Part shown: piece by piece, positions 8,395-16,766 of the stretch
Layout: each line of letters opens with the position of its first letter
Position numbering within the stretch: the first letter of the stretch is position 1
Origin: CAYZJB01 sp964602985
GTDB taxonomy: Bacteria; CLD3; SB21
Length of the DNA stretch: 64,000 bases
NCBI GenBank assembly: GCA_964602985.1
Contig: CAZRTJ010000007.1
Coordinates: forward strand, 1-64,000
Direction: 5' to 3'
Translations under genes and position numbers: made by a program
The notes under the pieces: model-generated
Database searches by the model: none
The model's input: the letters and a program-made list of their open reading frames with translations, nothing else
What the model was told of the DNA's origin: nothing

Positions 8395-9633
8395 ATGACA
8401 CGATGGGCTATTTTGGGAATGCTGATACCGTCGCTCGTGTATGCGGGCGGGGAGGACGACGCGCGTGCGGTGGGTATGGCCCGGGCACAGGTCGCGATTA
8501 CAGAAAACACCGAAGCGCCGCTCTGGAATCCCGCCGCGTTGGGAATCGCCTCGCGAAATCCGGGGAGATTTGTCGTTAACTTCCTTTCCTTCGGCGTGCG
8601 AGCCGGAAACAATATCCTGAGCATACCGCAGTATAACAAATACAACGGCGCGGTATGGGACGAATCCGACAAACGAAAGATTGTGAAGTTGTTTGACGGT
8701 GAGGACAGGTTGTCCGCTTCCGGTGACGGAGTCGCACGGGCCCTCTCGGTTCAATACCGACAATTTGCTTTCGATATGTCATTCGTCTCGGCAGGGCACG
8801 CGGAAGTACCCAGAGAGGTTGCCGACTTCTTTCTGACGGACTATGTGGTGGGTGAAGAGACGATCAGTCCCAATGGCCAACTGCGCGGCGACATGTTCCT
8901 TTCCACGGGACTCAGCGCCGGTCTGTCCTTGAAGAAGTGGATTCGGGTGCCGTGGCGCGAATTAGCGGGCGGCATTACACTGCGATACTACCGTGGTTTC
9001 CAGCATGCGCATTCCAAAGAGCTGGGCGCCCACATCGAGGAGTCGGACAGCATTATTTCCCACGGCTCCTACGATCTCGTGACTGCGAAGGGCGGCAATG
9101 GATTTGGCGCGGACATTGGCTTCCTCGCAGAAATCAATGAGCAATGGAGCGTCGGTCTTTCGGCACAGAACATCATCAGTACGGTGTCCTGGACTCAGGG
9201 TGCGGAGCGGAGAGTGGGCGAATACCATGTGCGGTCGAGTGGCGTGATTCAGCTTGAAGACGATTGGGAGTCGAGCGATTCCACAGTCAGTACGAAGTCG
9301 TTTTCCTCCACACTGCCTGCGATCCTTCGTCTGGGAGCAGGGTACCGTCTGAATTCTACGACGCTGTTTGCGGGGGATGTGGAGGCGTTTTTGAATTCCG
9401 TTAGCGGCAAGACTACCCCTCGTGCGGCGGTGGGAATGGAGTATCGGCCACAATTTCTGATCGCCTGGAGGACAGGTTTCTCGATCGGTGGCGACAATCG
9501 CGGATTCAATTGGTCCGGCGGCGTCGGTTTCTACACCAAGAGGTTTCGCATCGACTTGGCGACGAACAATCTTGAGGGTCTGCTAACGCTCAATCGATTT
9601 TCATTCGCGTTTGGCTTCAAGGGCTACTTCTGA
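8395..9633 (+). CDS. PorV/UPF0164-like outer-membrane beta-barrel
   Basis: A 412-residue protein with a signal peptide (about 1-17, ending at Ala-Gly-Gly) and alternating amphipathic strands to a terminal aromatic, FAFGFKGYF, typical of outer-membrane barrels. The N-terminal stretch with GMARAQVAI and LWNPAALG is the hallmark of PorV and related FCB barrels. PorV itself shuttles type IX secretion substrates; a T9SS-type cargo is encoded nearby (11550-13157), but whether this protein is that PorV is uncertain. It is probably co-transcribed with the preceding lipoprotein. The 3' end overlaps convergent mogA by 10 bp. Confidence 0.75.
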   Translation: MTRWAILGMLIPSLVYAGGEDDARAVGMARAQVAITENTEAPLWNPAALGIASRNPGRFVVNFLSFGVRAGNNILSIPQYNKYNGAVWDESDKRKIVKLFDGEDRLSASGDGVARALSVQYRQFAFDMSFVSAGHAEVPREVADFFLTDYVVGEETISPNGQLRGDMFLSTGLSAGLSLKKWIRVPWRELAGGITLRYYRGFQHAHSKELGAHIEESDSIISHGSYDLVTAKGGNGFGADIGFLAEINEQWSVGLSAQNIISTVSWTQGAERRVGEYHVRSSGVIQLEDDWESSDSTVSTKSFSSTLPAILRLGAGYRLNSTTLFAGDVEAFLNSVSGKTTPRAAVGMEYRPQFLIAWRTGFSIGGDNRGFNWSGGVGFYTKRFRIDLATNNLEGLLTLNRFSFAFGFKGYF

Positions 9634-10154
9634 GCCGGGCGAAAAACCCGGATCACCGATTCGTTGCACTCGATATACGGTCCCCCCAACAAATCGATAC
9701 AGTAGGGTACTGCTGGAAATACGGCTTCGAGGCATTCCCTTATGGACTTCGGCTTTCCTGGCAAATTGATGATCAAGCTGGAGCCCCGTGTCCCGGCGGT
9801 TTGTCTCGAAAGGATGGCGGTCGGGACTTGCTTGAGTGAGGCCGCCCGCATCTGCTCTCCAAATCCCGGTAAGATCCGATCGCACACGGAGTGCGTAGCC
9901 TCTGGTGTCACATCCCGTGGCGCTGGGCCGGTCCCTCCCGTGGTGATGATCAGACAGCACTTGTGCTGATCGGACAGTTCGATAAGTGTCTCTTCGATAA
10001 AGGGCCGTTCATCGGGCACCAAACGGTACAACTCTTCCCAGGAAGATTGGAGGAACAACTCAAGAGTATCCCGAATCGCTTTGCCTGAAAGGTCCTCGTA
10101 CACGCCCGCACTCGCCCGATCACTGACGGTGAGAATACCGATCCGAATACTCAT
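9624..10154 (-). CDS. mogA: Molybdopterin adenylyltransferase
   Basis: MogA adenylylates molybdopterin before molybdenum insertion. The 176-residue protein shows the MoCF fold signatures: IGILTVSDRASAG at the N-terminus, TTGGTGPAPRDVTPEAT in the centre, and SLIINLPGKPKSIRECLEAV near the C-terminus. No other molybdenum cofactor genes are in the window. A Shine-Dalgarno is not obvious. It is transcribed toward the outer-membrane barrel gene and overlaps its 3' end by 10 bp. Confidence 0.93.
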   Translation of the reverse strand: MSIRIGILTVSDRASAGVYEDLSGKAIRDTLELFLQSSWEELYRLVPDERPFIEETLIELSDQHKCCLIITTGGTGPAPRDVTPEATHSVCDRILPGFGEQMRAASLKQVPTAILSRQTAGTRGSSLIINLPGKPKSIRECLEAVFPAVPYCIDLLGGPYIECNESVIRVFRPAQK

Positions 10155-10334
10155 GGACTGGCGCTTTCCCTTTGACTACTGACTTGTCTGCGAAACAGCC
10201 AGAAATTCCGGCTAGGTCCGTGTACACGCTACTCAGAGGCATTGTTTCGCGTGCGAAGATGCAAAAGAATTCGTATTCGTGCAATACGATTTTGTGCGCT
10301 CGACAATGGTCGTACAGACGATCTTTTCTGCCTA

Positions 10335-10388
10335 CACCCACTGATGGGTGGGCGCCACGTTGACATACGACAGTCTTTTTGCTACTAT
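10335..10388 (+). promoter_or_regulatory. Promoter of cysteine desulfurase with upstream hairpin
   Basis: TTGACA (10360-10365), 17 nt, TACTAT (10383-10388) is the best sigma-70-type match in the window. The -10 box ends 7 nt before ATG 10396, so the transcript should begin at or one base before the start codon. A perfect 6-bp inverted repeat CACCCA/TGGGTG (10335-10350) lies just upstream and could bind a regulator. The rest of 10155-10334 shows no supported gene. Confidence 0.75.
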
Positions 10389-10395
10389 ATGCGCG

Positions 10396-11553
10396 ATGAA
10401 TTCTGAAAAGATAACACGTATCTATCTCGATCACAGCGCCACGACTCCTCTGGACCCTCTCGTTTTGGAGGCCATGGTGCCCTACATGACGACCGAATTT
10501 GGCAATGCCTCCAGTCTTCATGCATTCGGACGGTCGGCAAAAGTGGCGATCGAGCACGCACGGGAAACGATCGCGGAAGCGATTCATGCGCATCCCTCCG
10601 AGATTGTTTTCACGGCTGGGGGAACCGAATCCGATAACCTCGCCATTGTTGGTATGGCGCATGCGATGCAGCGGCGAGGACGACATCTGGTCGGCAATCG
10701 TGTTGAACACCATGCGGTGATTCATGCCCTGGAACACCTGAAGGAAGAGGGATTCGACATTTCGTACGCCGAATGCGACACGGACGGTCGTGTATTCCCA
10801 GAAGCGGTCGTCTCGTGCCTCCGGCCCGACACGATTCTCGTGTCGGTCATGCATGTCAACAACGAAGTCGGCACGATCAACCCGGTCGCGGATGTCGCCA
10901 CGCTCACCAAGAAGCGAGACATCCTGCTTCATGTCGATGGAGTGCAGAGTCTCGGTAAATTGCCTCTGGATGTCCACGGGATGGGAATTGATCTGCTCTC
11001 GGTCAGTGCGCACAAACTGTATGGACCGAAGGGTGTCGGCGCCCTTTACGTACGCAAGGGTCTATTGCCAAGTCCGTTGTTCCACGGGGGATCGCAGGAG
11101 CGAGGGCAACGGGCGGGAACGGAAAATGTCGCGGGAATCGTCGGTTTTGCAAGAGCCGTGGAATTGTCCGTCCAACAGATGGACACTGAATCCATCCGAC
11201 TGACCCAGCTTCGTGATGCCATGTGGAACGACATTCAACGGGAGATACCCGGCTCGCACCTGAATGGTTGCAGCAGACATCGATTGCCCGGTCATCTGAA
11301 TATTTCGTTTGAAGGTGTAAACGCAGACGAGGCACTGGTTCTAATGGACCTGGCGGGAATAGCCATTTCCACGGGGTCGGCGTGTACGTCAGGCAGTGTG
11401 GTTGTCTCGCATGTGTTAAGCGGGATGCACGTCAACCCGTCCCATGTTCGTGGGGCCATTCGCATCACGATGGGGCGGTCCACAACGGTAAAAGATATTC
11501 AGATTGCCGTTGCGGAGTTGAAAAAGAGTGTTGAGACGATTCGGAAATCCTAG
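10396..11553 (+). CDS. Cysteine desulfurase (NifS/IscS class)
   Basis: A PLP enzyme that takes sulfur from cysteine for Fe-S clusters or tRNA thiolation. The 385 residues include YLDHSATTPLDP, the PLP-lysine motif SAHKLYGPKGVGALYV, GGSQERGQRAGTENVAGIVG, and the active-site Cys in STGSACTSGSV. ATG 10396 is chosen over an upstream ATG at 10348 because the strong promoter lies between them and the shorter protein matches the family N-terminus. No Shine-Dalgarno is present, consistent with leaderless translation. No iscU, iscR or suf genes adjoin. Its 3' end overlaps the convergent subtilase by 4 bp. Confidence 0.94.
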   Translation: MNSEKITRIYLDHSATTPLDPLVLEAMVPYMTTEFGNASSLHAFGRSAKVAIEHARETIAEAIHAHPSEIVFTAGGTESDNLAIVGMAHAMQRRGRHLVGNRVEHHAVIHALEHLKEEGFDISYAECDTDGRVFPEAVVSCLRPDTILVSVMHVNNEVGTINPVADVATLTKKRDILLHVDGVQSLGKLPLDVHGMGIDLLSVSAHKLYGPKGVGALYVRKGLLPSPLFHGGSQERGQRAGTENVAGIVGFARAVELSVQQMDTESIRLTQLRDAMWNDIQREIPGSHLNGCSRHRLPGHLNISFEGVNADEALVLMDLAGIAISTGSACTSGSVVVSHVLSGMHVNPSHVRGAIRITMGRSTTVKDIQIAVAELKKSVETIRKS

Positions 11554-13157
11554 CGAACCAGAAGGATCTTTCTTACCGCCGAAAAACCGTTCAGCGTCAG
11601 GCGGCAGAAATACATGCCGGATGCGACGCTCCTTCCATTTTCGGACCGGCCATTCCAAGCTACTGTCTTTTGTTCTCCCGCCTGCACAGGGGAGGCGTGC
11701 GCAAGTGTAGCCACACGAGCCCCAAGCGTGTTGTAGATATCCATACGAAAAGAGCCTGACTCCTTCGCCCGAAAGGAAATGGTTGTGGAGGGATTGGCCG
11801 GGTTGGGATAGCTGACCAAATTGGAAAATGTGGAGCGCTGGGGCAAGTCGGGATCATCGTGAATCAGTCGCATTGCGTCGGGAACGCCCCAACCCGCGAC
11901 GGGATCCGGATCGATCGAGAAATGACCGCTTCGCAGAATGGCTGTTCGAAGTCGACTGACCGACCATCGCGGATTGGCTTCCAGGGCCTGAGCCGCGATG
12001 CCTGCAACTAACGGAGTGGACAGCGAGGTGCCGGAGAGATTCGTATAGCCGGATTCGCCTTCTGCTACCCGGACGCCCACGCCCAAGGCGATCACATCCG
12101 GCTTGATGCGTCCGTCCTTTGTCGGACCTCGTGAACTGAAGTCGGCCACCGTCGAGTCTCCATACATGGCGCCGACGGCAATCATGTTCTTGCCATCGGA
12201 TGGCGTCCCCAGAAATTTGGCTCCGCGACTACCCAGGTTTCCGGCAGAATTGAATACCAGCATCCCTTTCTCAAAGGCGATGTCGGTGGCAAGTGTTGTC
12301 AGGGCAGTTTTGCCATCCAGGTCGCTCAACGTGTAGTCATCGCCGGGATCGCGGAAATCATCGAAGTAGCTGATACTGCTGGTTACTACATCCGCTCCCG
12401 AGGCTTCCATCCATTCCAGAGCGGCAATCCAGGCGTCTTCTTCGGCTTTCAAATCCGTTCCGTCGTCATCTTCGGTCCGCGCGAGCAGGAATTCAGCGCC
12501 GTATGCCGGGCCGATCAGACTCCCCTCCGCAAAACCCGCGATAACAGATAGCACATACGTTCCATGACTGCTGCAGTTCTTGTCCGAAGGGACGCACTCC
12601 CGTACCTGGCCGTCGTGATCGACAAAATCGCTGTCTGCAATGACGTCTGTCGACTGTAGCGCCGGATGGTTAAGGTTGAAACCGGTGTCCAACACGCCAA
12701 TGCGGATTCCATTTCCAGTAAGCCCCAACGCGTGCACAGCCGGAACCCGAAGGGTCGCGTTTTGCTTGAGCGAGGCGCCGTAGTCCGGTATGGAGAATGG
12801 ATGGAGGGTCGATTTTTCGCCTTTTGCAACCGGACGAATCAGTTTCACAAAAGGCAGTTGGCGGATCTTTTTCAGTTGATCGGTCGAGGCATCGATTGAA
12901 ACCGCGTTGAACCAGCGCGATTCGTGACGGATGCGTACGCCGAGAGATCGGAGGATGTGGGTGTAGGCTTGAGACACCGGCCAGTCCAGTGAGTCCGAGG
13001 ACGAAAGGCCGCGGGTCAGCCGGCGCTGCAGGGATGCCTGCGAGATGTGAACTTTCCCGCCGGACGGTTTGTCGGAGAAGAATATCCAGGAGGGAGACTC
13101 CTGAGCCGGCAACGCACCGGTTATCAGACCGATCAGGATTCCAACGGAATATCGCAC
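11550..13157 (-). CDS. Secreted subtilisin-like protease with T9SS-type sorting domain
   Basis: A 535-residue S8 family serine protease. A signal peptide (about 1-18) and propeptide precede the catalytic domain, with Asp in VLDTGFN, His in SSHGTYV, the oxyanion Asn in FNSAGN, and Ser in SGTSLSTP. From about residue 445 comes a C-terminal domain beginning SYPNPANPSTTISF and ending SGMYFCRLTLNG...KILLVR, the type A sorting domain used by type IX secretion or the related FlgD-like fold. So it is likely exported to the cell surface or medium. GTG start at 13157 lies inside the upstream LeuA-like gene (25-bp overlap), suggesting translational coupling. Confidence 0.92.
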   Translation of the reverse strand: MRYSVGILIGLITGALPAQESPSWIFFSDKPSGGKVHISQASLQRRLTRGLSSSDSLDWPVSQAYTHILRSLGVRIRHESRWFNAVSIDASTDQLKKIRQLPFVKLIRPVAKGEKSTLHPFSIPDYGASLKQNATLRVPAVHALGLTGNGIRIGVLDTGFNLNHPALQSTDVIADSDFVDHDGQVRECVPSDKNCSSHGTYVLSVIAGFAEGSLIGPAYGAEFLLARTEDDDGTDLKAEEDAWIAALEWMEASGADVVTSSISYFDDFRDPGDDYTLSDLDGKTALTTLATDIAFEKGMLVFNSAGNLGSRGAKFLGTPSDGKNMIAVGAMYGDSTVADFSSRGPTKDGRIKPDVIALGVGVRVAEGESGYTNLSGTSLSTPLVAGIAAQALEANPRWSVSRLRTAILRSGHFSIDPDPVAGWGVPDAMRLIHDDPDLPQRSTFSNLVSYPNPANPSTTISFRAKESGSFRMDIYNTLGARVATLAHASPVQAGEQKTVAWNGRSENGRSVASGMYFCRLTLNGFSAVRKILLVR

Positions 13158-14365
13158 AGGGCCCAGATTTCAGAATCCGTGAGGACGGTGGGGGAAGATT
13201 TGGCTCGTTGAAAGATCTTTTTCACCAGTTCGTCCGTGGGTTCGACGTTACGCCGTCGCAGCCAGTAGATGACGTTCGATTCACCGCTCATCGGACCGAC
13301 TTCGACGATCTGTTCCAGGCCGAACATCCCGGCGGGAACGCTGGAATAGACCCGGTCGACCAATTCCATGTCGCCCTTGTTCAGCGACTTTAGAATGGCA
13401 GCGGCATGGACACCCGTTCCAGTCCGAAAAGCGTCCTGTCCAAACACGGGATAGGTGACAGGGATGGCCACGCCGGTGTATGTGGAAGCACGTTTGCAGT
13501 ATTCCGGTAGTTTTCGAACGTCCTGATCGATCCACTTCTTTAATTTCAGGTTGACGATGAGTTGATCCATGGGAACATTACCGACTCGTTCTCCGATGCC
13601 GAGGGCCGTCCCGTGGATGCGGTGAGCGCCGGCCTTCAGGGCCGCCAGCGCATTCGCCACGCCGAGTCCCCGGTCATTGTGGCCATGCCAGTCGATTTTC
13701 ACTTCTGCACCGGTCTCAGCGATCACGCCGGTCATGAACGTCACAAGGCGTTGTGCTCCCTCGGGAGTGGCATGTCCAACGGTGTCGGAAAGACAGACCC
13801 GGCGTGCTCCCGCCCGAATGGCCGTCTGATACAAACGACGCACATCATCGGGGTGGGCGCGCGTGGTGTCTTCCGTGACAAACATGACGTCCAGGCCATT
13901 CCTGGTCGCATAGCTGACGGCGTCGTCCGTGAAGGACAGGAGTTTGTCCATCGTCCATCCCTCTGCGTATTGCCGAATGGGGCTCGACCCGATGAACGTG
14001 CACGCTTGAATGGAAATACCCGATTTTTGTGAAGCTTCGATGATGGGGTCAATGTCGGCCTTCACAGTCCGGGCCGCGCAGTTGGGTTGGATTTGCAGTT
14101 TCTTCTGTACAATTTCCCTGGCCAGCGTGACCACGTCTTTCAGAACATGCGGACCCGCGCCCGGCAGTCCGACATCCGCGGCGTGAATGCCCAGGTCGTT
14201 CATCAAATGCAACATCTCGAGCTTTTCTTCGATCGACGGCGCACGTACGGAAGGCGATTGAAGACCATCGCGAAGCGATTCGTCATTCAATTCAAATGGT
14301 TGTGCGGGCTTGTCCTGTCCCTCCGACTCCTCATTCCAGTCATAAATTAGGTGATCTAACGCCAT
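13133..14365 (-). CDS. LeuA-family acyltransferase (isopropylmalate/homocitrate synthase-like)
   Basis: A 410-residue HMGL-like TIM-barrel enzyme condensing an acyl-CoA with a 2-oxo acid. Metal- and substrate-binding motifs are DESLRDGLQ (28-36) and the stretch DWHGHNDRGLGVANAL with GTALGIGERVGN. It lacks the C-terminal regulatory domain of full-length LeuA, which argues for an unregulated 2-isopropylmalate, homocitrate or citramalate synthase; the substrate cannot be fixed from sequence alone. ATG 14365 follows the cyclase stop by 8 nt with GAGAG upstream, in the kinase-led minus-strand operon. Its place in a signalling operon is odd. Confidence 0.85.
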   Translation of the reverse strand: MALDHLIYDWNEESEGQDKPAQPFELNDESLRDGLQSPSVRAPSIEEKLEMLHLMNDLGIHAADVGLPGAGPHVLKDVVTLAREIVQKKLQIQPNCAARTVKADIDPIIEASQKSGISIQACTFIGSSPIRQYAEGWTMDKLLSFTDDAVSYATRNGLDVMFVTEDTTRAHPDDVRRLYQTAIRAGARRVCLSDTVGHATPEGAQRLVTFMTGVIAETGAEVKIDWHGHNDRGLGVANALAALKAGAHRIHGTALGIGERVGNVPMDQLIVNLKLKKWIDQDVRKLPEYCKRASTYTGVAIPVTYPVFGQDAFRTGTGVHAAAILKSLNKGDMELVDRVYSSVPAGMFGLEQIVEVGPMSGESNVIYWLRRRNVEPTDELVKKIFQRAKSSPTVLTDSEIWALCDIPLES

Positions 14366-14373
14366 AGATTCTC

Positions 14374-16074
14374 TCAGTTAGGTGGACTCTCATAAAGCAC
14401 TTGATAAACATCGACGGGGATCGATTTCCCTTTCACCAGAACAGCGTCCAGTCGCTCGGAAGGGATTGCGGCAGGCAATTTTTCCTGCGTGGCCTTGGAC
14501 ATGAGGATCTGCCGGCCTTTCGCAATTCCCTGCAGTCGGGACGCTACGTTCACCTCGTCGCCGATCGCACTGTACTCCATGCGCTGGTCTGAGCCGATGT
14601 TGCCGACGATGACGGGCCCCGTATTGATGCCGATCCCGACCTCGATCCGTGGCAGTCCGAGTTGATCCTGTTCCAGATTGAACGCAACGATCGTCTTTTG
14701 CATTTCGACGGCCGCTTCGACGGCCGCCACCGCGTCGTTGCCCGACGATTCCGGCGCGCCAAACAGGGCCATGACCGAGTCGCCCATGAATTTGTCCAGC
14801 GTGCCGCCATATCGGAAAATAATATCGATCATTCGGGTGAAATATCGATTCAGGATTTCAACCATCCGTTCCGGGCTGAGTCTTTCTGCAAGGCTGGTAA
14901 AACCCCGAATGTCGGAAAACAAGACGGTGATTTCGCGCTTCTCAGGTGGGAATCGGATTTCCCCGGACTCGTCGTTGGAAATGATGCGCTCAGCGATCTG
15001 ACGGGAAACGTACCGTTCGAGCGCGGACTTGAGATGCGCACGCCGCCGTCTCTCTTCGTACAATTTCGCGTTTTCAAGCGAGATAGCCGCGTGATTGGCA
15101 AACGCTTCCAGCATCTCGACGTCGTTTTGCGAAAACAGCATGGTGGTGAGGTTGGAGCCGACGTACAGGACACCCAAGATCTTCTGATTCTTGTTTCGCA
15201 GGGGAGCGCAGATGACGGACCGGATTTGGTTGGAGATGATGCTCCGTCCCTGGCGAAAGCGATCGTCCGTCTGTGCATCGGATGTCAGGATGCTGGTACC
15301 GGATTCGGCCACCTGTCGAGCGATGGTCAGGCTGAACGTGGCCGAAGATGCGGAAAACTCGTCGGCTTCCATCTTCCGGGAAATGCGCGGCACCAATTCA
15401 CCGGAAGGGTCGTACAACATGATGAATCCGCAGTCCGCATTCATCACTTTCAACGCCAGGTCGATAATGGTTTGGAGGAGTTGATCCTCTTCGAGGATCA
15501 GATTGATGATCTTGCCAACTTCGTAGAGCGTATGCAATCGCTGTTGAAACCGCTCCGACTGCTTCAACTGGTCGTCCAGGATCTGAAACATCTTTTCCAA
15601 TTCAGTGATATTGCGAACGATCGCAGGCCGGTCCGGTGATTCGGAAATGACGAGTTGTCGTACAGATTTGAACAGATCGGAGAAGTGCGTGGAGTCAAAG
15701 TCCTTGTAATCCAGATTCGCCACCTGGCTGACAGGGGCCTCGACGCCGTTTCGCGTTTTTTCCACAATATTCACGGGCACATTGTCATTGGCTTGGAAGA
15801 TGAATTCGACGCCACCGATGCTGATTTGATCGTTGTGTCCGATCGGTCGGGATTCGTTCAGCCGCACGCCATTGACAAACGTGCCGTTGGTGCTGCCCAG
15901 ATCCGTGAGGACGAAGGACTCCGCCTCCTGCCGGACTTCGGCGTGGTGAGCGGAGACCATCATGTTGGAAACGAGAATGTCGTTATCGGGGCGTCGTCCG
16001 ATTCGCAGACGAGCCTTTTCAAGGGGATAGCGTTGACCGGGTTGGTTGCGGTCAATGAGAATGAGTGCCGGCAT
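14374..16074 (-). CDS. FHA-GAF-class III adenylate/guanylate cyclase
   Basis: A 566-residue cytoplasmic signalling protein. An N-terminal FHA domain (about 1-100) has the full phosphothreonine-binding set: IGRRPDNDI, SAHHAEV, DLGSTNGTFVNG. A GAF domain follows (about 185-335), then a class III cyclase domain (about 375-555) with metal-binding aspartates in LFSDIRGFTS and DKFMGDSVMALFG, and MEYSAIGDEVNVASRL. It should make cAMP (or cGMP) under control of a phosphoprotein and a small ligand. ATG 16074 shares its A with the TPR gene's TAA stop (TAATG). The kinase two genes upstream is the obvious source of the phosphothreonine; Crp at 30481 could read the cAMP. Confidence 0.93.
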   Translation of the reverse strand: MPALILIDRNQPGQRYPLEKARLRIGRRPDNDILVSNMMVSAHHAEVRQEAESFVLTDLGSTNGTFVNGVRLNESRPIGHNDQISIGGVEFIFQANDNVPVNIVEKTRNGVEAPVSQVANLDYKDFDSTHFSDLFKSVRQLVISESPDRPAIVRNITELEKMFQILDDQLKQSERFQQRLHTLYEVGKIINLILEEDQLLQTIIDLALKVMNADCGFIMLYDPSGELVPRISRKMEADEFSASSATFSLTIARQVAESGTSILTSDAQTDDRFRQGRSIISNQIRSVICAPLRNKNQKILGVLYVGSNLTTMLFSQNDVEMLEAFANHAAISLENAKLYEERRRRAHLKSALERYVSRQIAERIISNDESGEIRFPPEKREITVLFSDIRGFTSLAERLSPERMVEILNRYFTRMIDIIFRYGGTLDKFMGDSVMALFGAPESSGNDAVAAVEAAVEMQKTIVAFNLEQDQLGLPRIEVGIGINTGPVIVGNIGSDQRMEYSAIGDEVNVASRLQGIAKGRQILMSKATQEKLPAAIPSERLDAVLVKGKSIPVDVYQVLYESPPN

Positions 16075-16766
16075 TACTTGCGAAACTCCCGTTGCGCTTG
16101 TTCGTACAGCGGTGTCCATACCGGATTCCCATACTCCGCCTTGTCGAGTGCGAATCGAGGATCGATTTTCAGGGCGGACAGAAACGCCTGCCTGGCCTCT
16201 TCGGGGCGCTTCAGCAATGCGTAGGAAAAAGCAAGCAACTTGCACGCCTGTACTCGATCTGGAACGGCGGCATCCAAGCGTTGGGCCACCAGGGTCAGAT
16301 AGGAAAGGGCCGCTTCGTACTTGCGCTCCTTGTAGTGGCGCTGTCCCATCTGCAGCAACTCGGCGACGGGTAGTCGACGCAGACTGGCCAAGGATCGGGC
16401 TCGTTCGTACGCGGGCATCCACGTTGGATTCCCCATTTCCGCGGATTCCAGCGCAAAGAGAGAATCCAGCTCGTATGCGCGTCCGAATTCCATTTCCGCC
16501 AGTGTGTCTCTGCGCTGAATGGCGAAGACAAAAGCACGAACTTTGTGCGCAACGGTCTTTTGGCGCGCGGCAGCGTGCGGCGACTGAGTGAGGCTGTCCA
16601 GCGTCGCGAGGGCACGATCGTATTCACGAGATTTATAAGACGTGAGTCCGCGTTCGAGTAGCGGGTTCATGTCGGGAGTCCTCTTAGCGGAGCGCATCGC
16701 ACAACTCGCAATGGTCCACGTGGCGGCAATTGTCCATAACCATCGTGTGAATCTACTTAAACTCAT
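16074..16766 (-). CDS. TPR lipoprotein
   Basis: A 230-residue protein with a lipoprotein signal ending at the lipobox TIASC (Cys22), then tetratricopeptide-like helical repeats, for example LLERGLTSYKSREYDRALAT and LLQMGQRHYKERKYEAAL. Two near-identical segments, ALESAEMGNPTWMPAYERA and ALDKAEYGNPVWTPLYEQA, show an internal duplication of about 90 residues. It is probably periplasmic. The start overlaps the kinase gene by 14 bp and its stop overlaps the cyclase start. Being encoded between kinase and cyclase, it may bind the PEGA repeats on the periplasmic side; this is inference. Confidence 0.85.
   Translation of the reverse strand: MSLSRFTRWLWTIAATWTIASCAMRSAKRTPDMNPLLERGLTSYKSREYDRALATLDSLTQSPHAAARQKTVAHKVRAFVFAIQRRDTLAEMEFGRAYELDSLFALESAEMGNPTWMPAYERARSLASLRRLPVAELLQMGQRHYKERKYEAALSYLTLVAQRLDAAVPDRVQACKLLAFSYALLKRPEEARQAFLSALKIDPRFALDKAEYGNPVWTPLYEQAQREFRK

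Noticed and set aside
10172..10363. 63-codon open frame before the cysteine desulfurase
   Set aside because: No ribosome site or recognisable sequence, and it runs through the hairpin and -35 box of the strong promoter.
10348..10395. Upstream ATG for the cysteine desulfurase
   Set aside because: It would place the consensus promoter inside the coding sequence; the family N-terminus begins at 10396.
16075..16422. N-terminal extension of the FHA-cyclase by 116 codons
   Set aside because: It overlaps the TPR lipoprotein gene in another frame and is low in sense; the FHA fold starts right at ATG 16074.
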